A DNA stretch of 54,684 bases from a virus. Positions within the stretch are counted from its first letter, which is position 1, and every line of letters starts with the position of its first letter. The notes under the pieces were generated by a model, which searched no databases, had not been told where the DNA came from, and worked only from the letters and a program-made list of their open reading frames with translations. Shown in pieces: positions 6,590-13,731 of this stretch. The DNA is taken from the IMG/VR virus record IMGVR_UViG_3300036791_000093, positions 1 through 54,684 of that record, one strand, 5' to 3'. A program made the position numbers and the translations under genes.

Positions 6590-7859
6590 GATCGCTCAAA
6601 CAGCGTCAGGTCTGTATAAGCCCCCAGAGATACCTAATAAATTTGACATCATTCCAATCCATAATTCTGACCGTGCATCGTTTAAACACTGTCGCAGATA
6701 CTTTGATTGGTCTAGTCCGACTCGTCATAATCTTAGCCTACGTGCAGATACACTTGGAATCAATACGGATCTTTTCTTCGGAACCGGGATACACTACGCA
6801 CTCGAACAATACTACCACCCAGGACTTAGACGTGATCCGGTAGAGTCATGGAGAACTTGGTTTGATGTTCAGTGGAGAGGCGGTACAGTAACAGAAGATT
6901 GGCTGGATAAGGTGTATGATCTGGCTCCCAAAGCGGTCGGGGGCGTCGATAATGGGAAGCCAGATCATAGACTTTATCTAGTAAGAGGCTTGCAGGACAT
7001 TCTTCCTGATGCCGATAGTGAACTGTATGATGAATTGTTCACACTCGGCGTTGAAATGATGACTGCGTATAAGCCTTATGCTGCTAGGAAAGATGAGTTT
7101 GAAGTCCTAGTAGTTGAGCATGATTTCTCAATCCCCGTATGGGATTTTGAGAATGAGTGCATCCTCACCGCTGTAGATTTGCGTGAGCAATCACCTAACT
7201 ACGGTAAGCGGTTAGAGGTACATTCTCGTGGTCGTATGGATGCCATTTGGCAGAAGCCTAGTGGTAAGTACGGCATCATCGACCACAAGACATCAAGCCG
7301 GATAGACGATGACTACTTTGATAAGTTGGAGACTGATGAGCAGGTCACGTCATACGCTCATGCAGCCGAAATTGAAGCCAAGTATTACGGACTTCCGTAT
7401 GCTGGTTTCCAAGTCGAGGAAGTGGTGTATAATGTACTCCGCAAGACATTCCCGCGTCCTCCTACGATGGTTCGTTCTGGCCTATTCTCCGTCGATAGAC
7501 AAAACGAATCAACCACATACGAAATGCTTATGGAGTTCATCCAGCAGAACAACATCGACATCGAATCGCTCGACGAGAAGCATCAGGCGTACATCGCATA
7601 CGTGCGGGATTCGGGCGTAGAACAGTGGTTCATTCGTAAGCTGGTAAGACGGAATCGTAGTCAGCTACAACAAGCCGGATATAGGCTGTACCTTGAAAGC
7701 CTAGACATGCTTGACCCGGATCTGCGTATCTATCCCAACTTGTCAAACAACTACAGGTGTATGCGTTGCCAGTTCCGCGCGCCATGTCTGATGATCGAAT
7801 CAGGAAATGATTGGCAGAGCGTACTGGAAAGCAACTACACGCACAGTCGGGATCGCTAA
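6579..7859 (+). CDS. PD-(D/E)XK nuclease, RecB/Cas4-like
   Basis: About 426 residues; ATG 6579 and TTG 6582 are both possible starts and both overlap the HNH gene. The nuclease core is seen as GTGIHYALEQYY near residue 65, VVEHDF near 180, GRMDAIW near 217 and YGIIDHKTSS near 230, with a DEQVTSYAHA helix after it. The C-terminus has CMRCQFRAPC, the cysteine group that often holds an iron-sulfur cluster in this family. It is likely an exonuclease that processes DNA ends for recombination, working with the Sak4-like ATPase encoded downstream. Confidence 0.9.
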   Translation: MLTEIAQTASGLYKPPEIPNKFDIIPIHNSDRASFKHCRRYFDWSSPTRHNLSLRADTLGINTDLFFGTGIHYALEQYYHPGLRRDPVESWRTWFDVQWRGGTVTEDWLDKVYDLAPKAVGGVDNGKPDHRLYLVRGLQDILPDADSELYDELFTLGVEMMTAYKPYAARKDEFEVLVVEHDFSIPVWDFENECILTAVDLREQSPNYGKRLEVHSRGRMDAIWQKPSGKYGIIDHKTSSRIDDDYFDKLETDEQVTSYAHAAEIEAKYYGLPYAGFQVEEVVYNVLRKTFPRPPTMVRSGLFSVDRQNESTTYEMLMEFIQQNNIDIESLDEKHQAYIAYVRDSGVEQWFIRKLVRRNRSQLQQAGYRLYLESLDMLDPDLRIYPNLSNNYRCMRCQFRAPCLMIESGNDWQSVLESNYTHSRDR

Positions 7860-7955
7860 TTCGATTGAAAGCGATTAGTCTCCAAGGTTCCCATTAAGCA
7901 TCTGGAGCCAAGGTGCGCACGCAGGGAATACAGGGACTAATCGCTGTCAATCGAA
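7860..7955 (+). promoter_or_regulatory. 19-bp leader hairpin with 54-nt loop
   Basis: TTCGATTG (7860-7867) pairs with CAATCGAA (7948-7955), and AGCGATTAGTC (7870-7880) pairs with GACTAATCGCT (7935-7945). Only a two-base internal loop separates the helices. The stem starts on the base after the nuclease stop and ends just before the ribosome site of the next gene. It fits an RNA-processing site or translational switch better than a terminator, as no U-run follows. Confidence 0.75.
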
Positions 7956-7968
7956 GGAAAGGAGTGTC

Positions 7969-8130
7969 ATGGAAACAACGGAAACTCCGCAGCCGAGTGG
8001 TGATCCCACTGGCGAGCCTGGCATCGAAGGCCCGCCTGGTATCGAGAATCCGGTTGACCCGGATACCACAGAGGAAGAGAACGGCAACGACAACGATGAG
8101 GCCAACGAAGGTAACGGAGCCGACGAGTAA
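7969..8130 (+). CDS. Small, very acidic disordered protein
   Basis: 53 residues from ATG 7969, with ribosome site GGAAAGGAG. The sequence is almost entirely Glu, Asp, Gly, Pro, Asn and Thr (for example GEPGIEGPPGIENPVDPD and EEENGNDNDEANEG), so it should be disordered and strongly negative. DNA-mimic or chaperone-like roles are possible but only a guess. It is separated from the nuclease by a long hairpin and followed within six bases by the next gene. Confidence 0.7.
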   Translation: METTETPQPSGDPTGEPGIEGPPGIENPVDPDTTEEENGNDNDEANEGNGADE

Positions 8131-8135
8131 CAATC

Positions 8136-8633
8136 ATGCCACTTGATCCAACCGAAATAGCTAAACTCTACGCCAAGAAAGAAAAGCCTAAAGCGGTAGC
8201 TAGAGTCGCAGCTAAAGCCACAAGCACGCATTTTGAAACACTCCCTATGCCTGGCTTCGTGCGTTCGCTTGATCCAACGAAGAAAACGACACGTTGCTGT
8301 AGTAGGGGCTGCATGACAAGCGCACACTGGACTGTAAGAGGAATCCCGTACTGCGAGATTCACACAGTTCGGACGCTAGGGTACATGCTGGCTGAGTTAG
8401 CTGGTGAGGAAGTCCAGAGTAACGCACCTGGATATCCTAGTCCAATCGATGTCATGGAGTTGCTGGACATTCTGTTTGATGTCTTGCAAGACACGCAAGA
8501 AGCTTACGATTACATCGAACGTATCGAGAAAGTGATGACTGAAACTGGTTATCCAAACCTTCGACGACAATACGATGTATTCAACGAGCTAAGGAGACAA
8601 AGGGAAAGTGTCGGTAGCAGCAATACAACCTGA
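8136..8633 (+). CDS. Hypothetical zinc-binding protein
   Basis: 165 residues from ATG 8136. A likely zinc site lies near residues 50-70 (CCSRGC, then YCEIH). The N-terminus (LDPTEIAKLYAKKEKP) is a basic helix loosely like the ND/QKI-type start seen in other proteins here. The C-terminal half is acidic and helical. It overlaps the Sak4-like gene by 26 bases, so the two may be co-translated; a role alongside recombination is inferred from position only. Confidence 0.7.
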   Translation: MPLDPTEIAKLYAKKEKPKAVARVAAKATSTHFETLPMPGFVRSLDPTKKTTRCCSRGCMTSAHWTVRGIPYCEIHTVRTLGYMLAELAGEEVQSNAPGYPSPIDVMELLDILFDVLQDTQEAYDYIERIEKVMTETGYPNLRRQYDVFNELRRQRESVGSSNTT

Positions 8634-9417
8634 TCTGAGGGAAATCCTGCAAGTTAGGCCACCCGACGAAATTTTGGACTGGCTTAACATGCTTGTCTAC
8701 GGTGATCCTGGTGCTGGTAAGACGTGGCTAGCAGGTACAGCAGATGATGACCCACGTACTAGCCCTGTGCTGTACTTGGATTGTGAGGGTGGCGTTACTA
8801 CGATCAGGCATCGCAGAGAGATTGATGTGGTGCCTGTTCGTTCCATCCCGCAACTCGAAGATATCTACAACAAGCTGTATCACTCGATCGATCAAGAAAC
8901 CAACAGCATCCAGTATCGTACTGTTGTCATCGATCCCGTGACTGAGCTAGCCGATCTGGATATGCGTACCATAATGAAAGCCGCGTATGCATCCAAGCCG
9001 GAAACGGTGGATATCGACGTGCCAAGCCCACGTGAATGGGGTAAGAACAGGAATCACATTCGTTTGATCGTTAGAGCGTTTCGTGATCTTCCATGTCACC
9101 TCATCATCACAGCACACGCCAACAAGAAGGAAGAAGAGAATCAGCCTACCAAATATTTTCCTGGTTTCGCTGGTAAGTTGGCAACGGAGATTCCCGGTTT
9201 CATGGATATTGTGGGATACTTGTATGCAGAATCAAAGACGGGTACCGTGCAGCGTAAGATGCAAGTGCAAGGTACTCGCAGAATCCAAGCGAAAGATCGT
9301 ACATCTCGCTTGGGTGCTGTTGTCACAGATCCCACGATCCCGATGTTATGGGACATGATATCGGAAGATGATGTGTCTCGCAGTACACTTGATTCAACTG
9401 AAGAGACAATCGGGTAA
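8608..9417 (+). CDS. Sak4-like RecA-fold recombination ATPase
   Basis: 269 residues from GTG 8608, with AAGGAG about ten bases upstream. Walker A is YGDPGAGKTWLAG near residues 30-42. A Walker B-like strand (TVVIDPVTEL) lies near 108-117, and HLIITAHANKKEEEN near 165 matches the sensor region of the AAA_24/Sak4 group. Sak4 proteins are short RecA-like ATPases that support single-strand annealing in phages and are usually paired with an ssDNA-binding protein. The next gene fits that partner. Confidence 0.87.
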   Translation: MSVAAIQPDLREILQVRPPDEILDWLNMLVYGDPGAGKTWLAGTADDDPRTSPVLYLDCEGGVTTIRHRREIDVVPVRSIPQLEDIYNKLYHSIDQETNSIQYRTVVIDPVTELADLDMRTIMKAAYASKPETVDIDVPSPREWGKNRNHIRLIVRAFRDLPCHLIITAHANKKEEENQPTKYFPGFAGKLATEIPGFMDIVGYLYAESKTGTVQRKMQVQGTRRIQAKDRTSRLGAVVTDPTIPMLWDMISEDDVSRSTLDSTEETIG

Positions 9418-9454
9418 CAACGGCTAACAACGGTTAACAACGGCTAACAAGGAG
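9415..9454 (+). repeat. Four tandem 10-base units
   Basis: Units of the form TAACAACGGC/T are repeated three times, and the fourth ends in the ribosome site (TAACAAGGAG). The first unit includes the stop codon of the Sak4-like gene. The array fills the whole gap before ATG 9459. Similar single 'TAACAA' sequences follow several other stops in this genome. Confidence 0.9.
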
Positions 9455-9458
9455 TGAT

Positions 9459-9962
9459 ATGGCTGGCCCACTGAACCTCAGTGATGCTGATCTTTCTGGT
9501 TTCGAGCCTGTCGATGCCGGACGCTACAACGCGGAAATCGTGGAAATCAACTGGGACACGGTGAAGAACCTGGATGGCAGGGGTAAGATGCCTGCTGGTA
9601 CTCCCATGTTGAAGATCCGCTTCAAGATCGTCGATGATGGCCCTGCCCACAATCGCAACGTGTGGGTCACGTATGTCAATCCTCCGGCGGATTACGATCC
9701 GTCGAAGGCTGCGAAGATGCGTGGCATGATCGCTCGTTTCTTCATCGCTTGTGGTGACACCGAAGAGACGGTACGCAGCGAGTCTTTCGATCCTGACTTC
9801 GATGACTACAAGGACAAGGAAGTCGTGGTTGTCGTGGGTAAGGAGCCGAAGCGCGATCGTGAGGGTAACCTCATCGATGGCGAGTTTAACAATCCCGTCA
9901 AGGGAGTTAAGCCCGCCGGTTCCATCGCTACTGCTACTGCGACGGGTAGCGATCTGCTCTAG
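9459..9962 (+). CDS. Putative ssDNA-binding protein (DUF669-like)
   Basis: 167 residues from ATG 9459 behind AAGGAG. The pattern GRYNAEIVEINWDTVKN, then a beta-strand block (MLKIRFKIVDDGPAHNRNVWVTYV), a helical FFIACGDTEE region and KEVVVVVGKEPKRDREGN matches the DUF669-type proteins that accompany Sak4-like recombinases. They are thought to bind single-stranded DNA through an OB-like fold. The tail ends in TATGSDLL, not the acidic DDDIPF-type tip of bacterial SSB. The assignment rests on family pattern and neighbourhood. Confidence 0.7.
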   Translation: MAGPLNLSDADLSGFEPVDAGRYNAEIVEINWDTVKNLDGRGKMPAGTPMLKIRFKIVDDGPAHNRNVWVTYVNPPADYDPSKAAKMRGMIARFFIACGDTEETVRSESFDPDFDDYKDKEVVVVVGKEPKRDREGNLIDGEFNNPVKGVKPAGSIATATATGSDLL

Positions 9963-9970
9963 TCAGATGT

Positions 9971-10095
9971 GATTGACCTCCTTCCGCGGTGGTCAGTCCA
10001 AGACGGGTATTAGCAGCTCAAACTTGAGATGGGTTACTAGCAAGTTACTCTCTCCGATCTGCTGATATTAAATAACCAACGGGTGCCCGTCACCC
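9971..10095 (+). promoter_or_regulatory. Hairpin-rich leader of the primase gene
   Basis: Four pairings are visible: 9971-9978 with 9991-9998; 10008-10016 with 10059-10067 (9 bp around a 42-nt loop); 10002-10007 with 10086-10091; and a small hairpin 10081-10085/10091-10095 that competes with the third. The start at 10105 has no evident ribosome site, so this leader may govern its translation. The role is inferred. Confidence 0.55.
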
Positions 10096-10104
10096 TACCG
10101 CATA

Positions 10105-12249
10105 ATGGCTAATCAATCAGAGAGCGAACAGCGGCTCAAATTCTTCGAGTTATTGTTTGGCGTCCAAAAAGGAATCTTCTGCTTAGCCACATCCGATCCA
10201 AGATCACCTAAGACAACATTCCAGAATACTTACTTCCGTTGGCCCGAAGAATCACTCAGGATAGAAAACTATATACACAAGGCAGCAAGTAAGTACAACG
10301 TCTACTTCTGCGTCAATCTTCTTAAAGCACCGAAGCGTATCAAAGATAACTGTTTGCCTACACGTCTTGTGTGGGCAGATTTGGACGAGGTAGCTCCCGA
10401 CTCCATCGAGGATATCCCTCCGCCTATCGTGATTCAATCGAGTCCGGGGCGTTGGCAGGGTATCTGGCGTGTATCGGTTGAGCTTCCTCCGTTTCAGGCT
10501 GAGGAATACAGTAAGCGTGTAGCCTATCACGTAGGCGCAGACTTGTCTGGATGGGATTTGGGACAACTCCTACGTGTTCCGCTTACTCAAAATTTCAAGT
10601 ACGATCCACCAGGTTTCATTCAGATAGTACGCGCGCTCGAAATTGAGGCTGTACCACTTGCATTTGAAGCACTCAAACCCCAGAGCGTAGAGCCTGATGT
10701 TGGCATCGTACCAAAGATCATAGAAGGTGAAGCTTTAAAGATTCTAACCAGATATGGTCCAAATCTTGAGCCAATGTTTCACGATATTTATCTTCAAGAG
10801 CCTCACGAAGATTGGTCAAAATCTTTGTGGAAGCTTATCAATATATGTTTCCGCGCCGGTATGCTAGAAGAAGAAGTTTTTGCTGTTGCATATGAGGCTA
10901 AGTGTAATAAGTATGCACGCGACGGTCGTCCCATTAAAGACCTTTGGCGCGAGGTACTTAAAGCAGCAGAAGCATATAGTACAAAAGCGGCATTCGACAA
11001 AATATTAAAAATGCCTATATTGGTAAATGCCCCACATTCCAGAACAATCGTAGATGAATACAGAGAATGGGCAAGTGAACTCACTGATGCTCCCGCACAA
11101 TTCCATGATCTATCTATCACGATCGTCCTAAGCATCATCTTCTCTAACTCAGTAAGATACGATATGTCTGGAAACGAGACAGTCCCACTTCTTTGGGGTC
11201 TCATTTTGGGCGAATCCACTCTCACAAGAAAAACAACATCTATGAAGATGGCTCTCGGCTATCCGTATAGTTTTGATACCGAACTAATAACTGGTACAGA
11301 TGCTACACCAGAAGGACTGCTTAGTCTACTGCAAGCACGCCCAGATAAAGTCAGCGTTTTCTTTAGAGATGAGGTTTCAGGACTTTTTGCGACAATGCAA
11401 AGAAAAGATTACATGGCTGGATTTATGGAAATTCTTGCACAACTTTATGATACTCCGGGTAATTATAACAGAGCGCTTCGCAAAGAGAAAATTAGTCTCA
11501 ATAATCCTCTGCTTATTTTCTTTGGTGGTGGCGTAGCAGAGCGTGTCTTTGAGACAATTGACGAATCATTTATTGAACAAGGATTTCTGCCCAGATTCAT
11601 AGTAGCCAGAGGTCGTCCGCCAAATAAAGAAGATCGCAAGCGGCCAGGTTCAGCATCAGAAGAAAGCAAAAAGAAAAAGATGCGGATGATGAATAGACTC
11701 GCTGATTTGTACGAGGATTATTCGGGTAGCGTAGAACAAGTAATTGGTGGACAAAAGATGATGTCTCCAAAAAGAATCACGGCCGAAATTCCTCAAGAAG
11801 TGTGGGACATGTATTACAAATTTGAGGATATTTTGTTGGACTCCGCCGAAAATAGTTCATTGAGTACATTTGCTCTACCAACTCTCAATCGATTGGCTAA
11901 CAGTCTTTTGAAGATGGCAGTATGTCTCGCCGCGGAAAGACAGCCAAAGCCATTAGATGGTATCATCATGGTCGAAGAGGGTGATTTAATCAACGCAGCC
12001 TGGTATATTCAAGAATGGGGCAAAAATTCAATCGAGCTTATGGTTAATGCCGGTAGGACTCCAGCCGAAAGGAAGTTGGATAAGGTATATCAAGCCATAG
12101 TCGATATGCCTAAAGTCTCTCGTAGCACAATCATGAATAGATTTAGACTTAACGCCCGCGAAGCTTCTATCATCTTTGAAACGTTAGAACAACGTGGGCG
12201 TATAACAATTACCAGAGATGGGAAAGCAACCTACTATTGGCCCACATAA
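10105..12249 (+). CDS. Primase-helicase-like replication protein
   Basis: 714 residues from ATG 10105. The N-terminal part has VWADLDEV near 90 and VIQSSPGRWQGIWRVSVE near 110-127. This matches the RepB/prim-pol primase type, where the acidic residues bind metal. The middle holds a P-loop-like GLILGESTLTRKTTSMKMAL near 366-385 and FFRDEVSGLF near 420, as in DUF3987-type ATPases. The last 70 residues look like a winged helix (STIMNRFRLNAREASIIFETLEQRG). It probably primes and opens DNA at the fork. It is more AT-rich than nearby genes. Confidence 0.8.
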   Translation: MANQSESEQRLKFFELLFGVQKGIFCLATSDPRSPKTTFQNTYFRWPEESLRIENYIHKAASKYNVYFCVNLLKAPKRIKDNCLPTRLVWADLDEVAPDSIEDIPPPIVIQSSPGRWQGIWRVSVELPPFQAEEYSKRVAYHVGADLSGWDLGQLLRVPLTQNFKYDPPGFIQIVRALEIEAVPLAFEALKPQSVEPDVGIVPKIIEGEALKILTRYGPNLEPMFHDIYLQEPHEDWSKSLWKLINICFRAGMLEEEVFAVAYEAKCNKYARDGRPIKDLWREVLKAAEAYSTKAAFDKILKMPILVNAPHSRTIVDEYREWASELTDAPAQFHDLSITIVLSIIFSNSVRYDMSGNETVPLLWGLILGESTLTRKTTSMKMALGYPYSFDTELITGTDATPEGLLSLLQARPDKVSVFFRDEVSGLFATMQRKDYMAGFMEILAQLYDTPGNYNRALRKEKISLNNPLLIFFGGGVAERVFETIDESFIEQGFLPRFIVARGRPPNKEDRKRPGSASEESKKKKMRMMNRLADLYEDYSGSVEQVIGGQKMMSPKRITAEIPQEVWDMYYKFEDILLDSAENSSLSTFALPTLNRLANSLLKMAVCLAAERQPKPLDGIIMVEEGDLINAAWYIQEWGKNSIELMVNAGRTPAERKLDKVYQAIVDMPKVSRSTIMNRFRLNAREASIIFETLEQRGRITITRDGKATYYWPT

Positions 12250-12269
12250 GCGGGCATGAGGGAGGATAG

Positions 12270-12536
12270 ATGATAGAGGGAATGGTAGTACATAAAGTTA
12301 CTTCTTATGTGGTTCTCTCCCTTGATACAAAAACTCAACTTGGTTTCGTAACAAGAAATTTCGTTAGAGATGGAATAATGCAACGCGAGACTGATTCGAT
12401 TATCAAGGACATTCACGACAAGAGTGGAACATGGACAGCCATTCTCTTCGACGGTAGAGTATTGGGTACGGATTACGAAACTGCCAACGATGCTATTGCA
12501 GATGTATCAGATTGTTTACTTGGGATACCTGAATGA
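12270..12536 (+). CDS. Hypothetical small protein
   Basis: 88 residues from ATG 12270 with the ribosome site GGGAGGATAG. It is a mix of beta strands (MVVHKVTSYVVLSL, TAILFDGRVLG) and a C-terminal acidic helix. No family recognised. The stop overlaps the start of the dNMP kinase gene by four bases, so it is translationally coupled to nucleotide metabolism. Confidence 0.7.
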   Translation: MIEGMVVHKVTSYVVLSLDTKTQLGFVTRNFVRDGIMQRETDSIIKDIHDKSGTWTAILFDGRVLGTDYETANDAIADVSDCLLGIPE

Positions 12537-13123
12537 TTATCGGGCTGACAGGTTTGAAAGGTTCGGGCAAGGATACGGTTGGTGCGTATCTGGTGAAGGA
12601 GTTTGGCTTTGAACGAAAAGCATTTGCTGATCCTCTTAAGCGTTCTGTTGCTGCTCTCTTTGATATTCCTTTCTCGGAGATAGACAAGCTCAAAGATATG
12701 CTTGATAATTGGATATTTCTCGACATGGATGGTGTTCTTGAGCCTGTCTCGAAAATGAATTTCCGCACGTTTCTCCAGCGATACGGGACAGAAGCACATC
12801 GCGACATATTCGGTAAAAACTTTTGGGTAGACCTCACACTCCCTGTGCAGGGTTTTTATCCGGGGCGCGCGATTGTCGTAACTGATGTGAGATTCAGAAA
12901 CGAAGCTGAACGTGTTAAATATCTTGACGGTATCATAATCCGCATTAAGCGCGGCTCCCTTGAACAACACCCGCACGGGGTCGAGGGTGAGCCCGATGTC
13001 CATGAATCCGAGATTATGGACTATCCCGACTTGGTTGACTTCACGCTTTACAACGATGGAACGATCGAAGAGTTGTTTGAAACAGTAAATCAATTGCTAA
13101 GTAACATCGATGCCAAAGCGTAA
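12533..13123 (+). CDS. Deoxynucleoside monophosphate kinase
   Basis: 196 residues from ATG 12533. The P-loop is IGLTGLKGSGKDTVGAYL at residues 3-20. It is followed by KAFADPLKR, RTFLQRYGTEAHR and VVTDVRFRNEAE, all typical of phage dNMP kinases related to T4 gp1. The enzyme converts dNMPs to dNDPs and helps supply dNTPs for replication. It is coupled to genes on both sides by overlapping start and stop codons and lies just before the polymerase. Confidence 0.9.
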   Translation: MIIGLTGLKGSGKDTVGAYLVKEFGFERKAFADPLKRSVAALFDIPFSEIDKLKDMLDNWIFLDMDGVLEPVSKMNFRTFLQRYGTEAHRDIFGKNFWVDLTLPVQGFYPGRAIVVTDVRFRNEAERVKYLDGIIIRIKRGSLEQHPHGVEGEPDVHESEIMDYPDLVDFTLYNDGTIEELFETVNQLLSNIDAKA

Positions 13124-13467
13124 TGGCTCGTCGATCGTATCTGTCCGAGAAGGATTTTCGTGTTTTGTATGGCCTGTATCTAAATGGATACAACCTCTAT
13201 CTGCTTGCGGATGAAAGCTGGGAGAAGTACGGTTACGCATCCTCAGAATCTTTCCGTCTGTCATTTCGAGGTAGATGCGTCAGAATGAATCTGCCACTAC
13301 GTGATTGTTCCGCAAGTAGAAAGAGTAAAGAAGCGAGAGCCAAAGAATTTTCTGTGCTTCGCGCGCGCAGACTGACACCACAGGAGCGCGAAGAATTGAA
13401 AGCCAAGATTTCCGAAGCACAAAAAGAACGATATAAACGTGCATTGAGATTGGAGAGATCACTTTGA
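13123..13467 (+). CDS. Putative helix-turn-helix protein
   Basis: 114 residues from ATG 13123, sharing one base with the kinase stop. Residues 8-55 look helix-turn-helix-like (DFRVLYGLYLNGYNLYLLAD, then SFRLSFRGRCVRM). The remainder is a strongly basic helical tail (RARRLTPQEREELKAKI). DNA binding is likely, but the partner is unknown. The overlap with the next gene is four bases. Confidence 0.65.
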   Translation: MARRSYLSEKDFRVLYGLYLNGYNLYLLADESWEKYGYASSESFRLSFRGRCVRMNLPLRDCSASRKSKEARAKEFSVLRARRLTPQEREELKAKISEAQKERYKRALRLERSL

Positions 13468-13598
13468 CGTGTGAACTTCATCCAAACTGTAAAGAGCCTG
13501 TTGTCGCTAAAGTAGGCGTACCGAGCCGTCGTGCAATTTGGGTTTGTCAACGCGGATTTGACGAGTTTGAAATTGCCAAAGGATTACGAAAGCCATAA
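13464..13598 (+). CDS. Very small zinc-knuckle-like protein
   Basis: 44 residues from TTG 13464, with GGAGAG seven bases upstream. It contains CELHPNC and a later VCQRGF cysteine with a His between, so a small metal site is possible. It ends GLRKP at TAA 13596. Real because of the ribosome site and four-base overlap with the gene before it. Function unknown. Confidence 0.55.
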   Translation: MTCELHPNCKEPVVAKVGVPSRRAIWVCQRGFDEFEIAKGLRKP

Positions 13599-13731
13599 AT
13601 ATATCACCAAGTTTGCTTACGGTAGATGGTGGTTCTACACTGGAACTAGGAAGAAGTGGAAGAGCCGGCATTTCCGTATCTTACGTTGGTGGGTTGTAGT
13701 CGTATCTTACAGGAGAATCAAAGATGTCTGA
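13567..13731 (+). CDS. Small basic aromatic-rich protein (tentative)
   Basis: About 54 residues if it starts at TTG 13567; GTG 13531 is also open but overlaps the preceding gene more. The protein is rich in Lys, Arg, Trp and Tyr (FAYGRWWFYTGTRKKWKSRH, then RWWVVVVSYRRIKDV). Its stop overlaps the polymerase start by eight bases, which supports it as a real gene. No family recognised. Confidence 0.4.
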   Translation: MKLPKDYESHKYITKFAYGRWWFYTGTRKKWKSRHFRILRWWVVVVSYRRIKDV

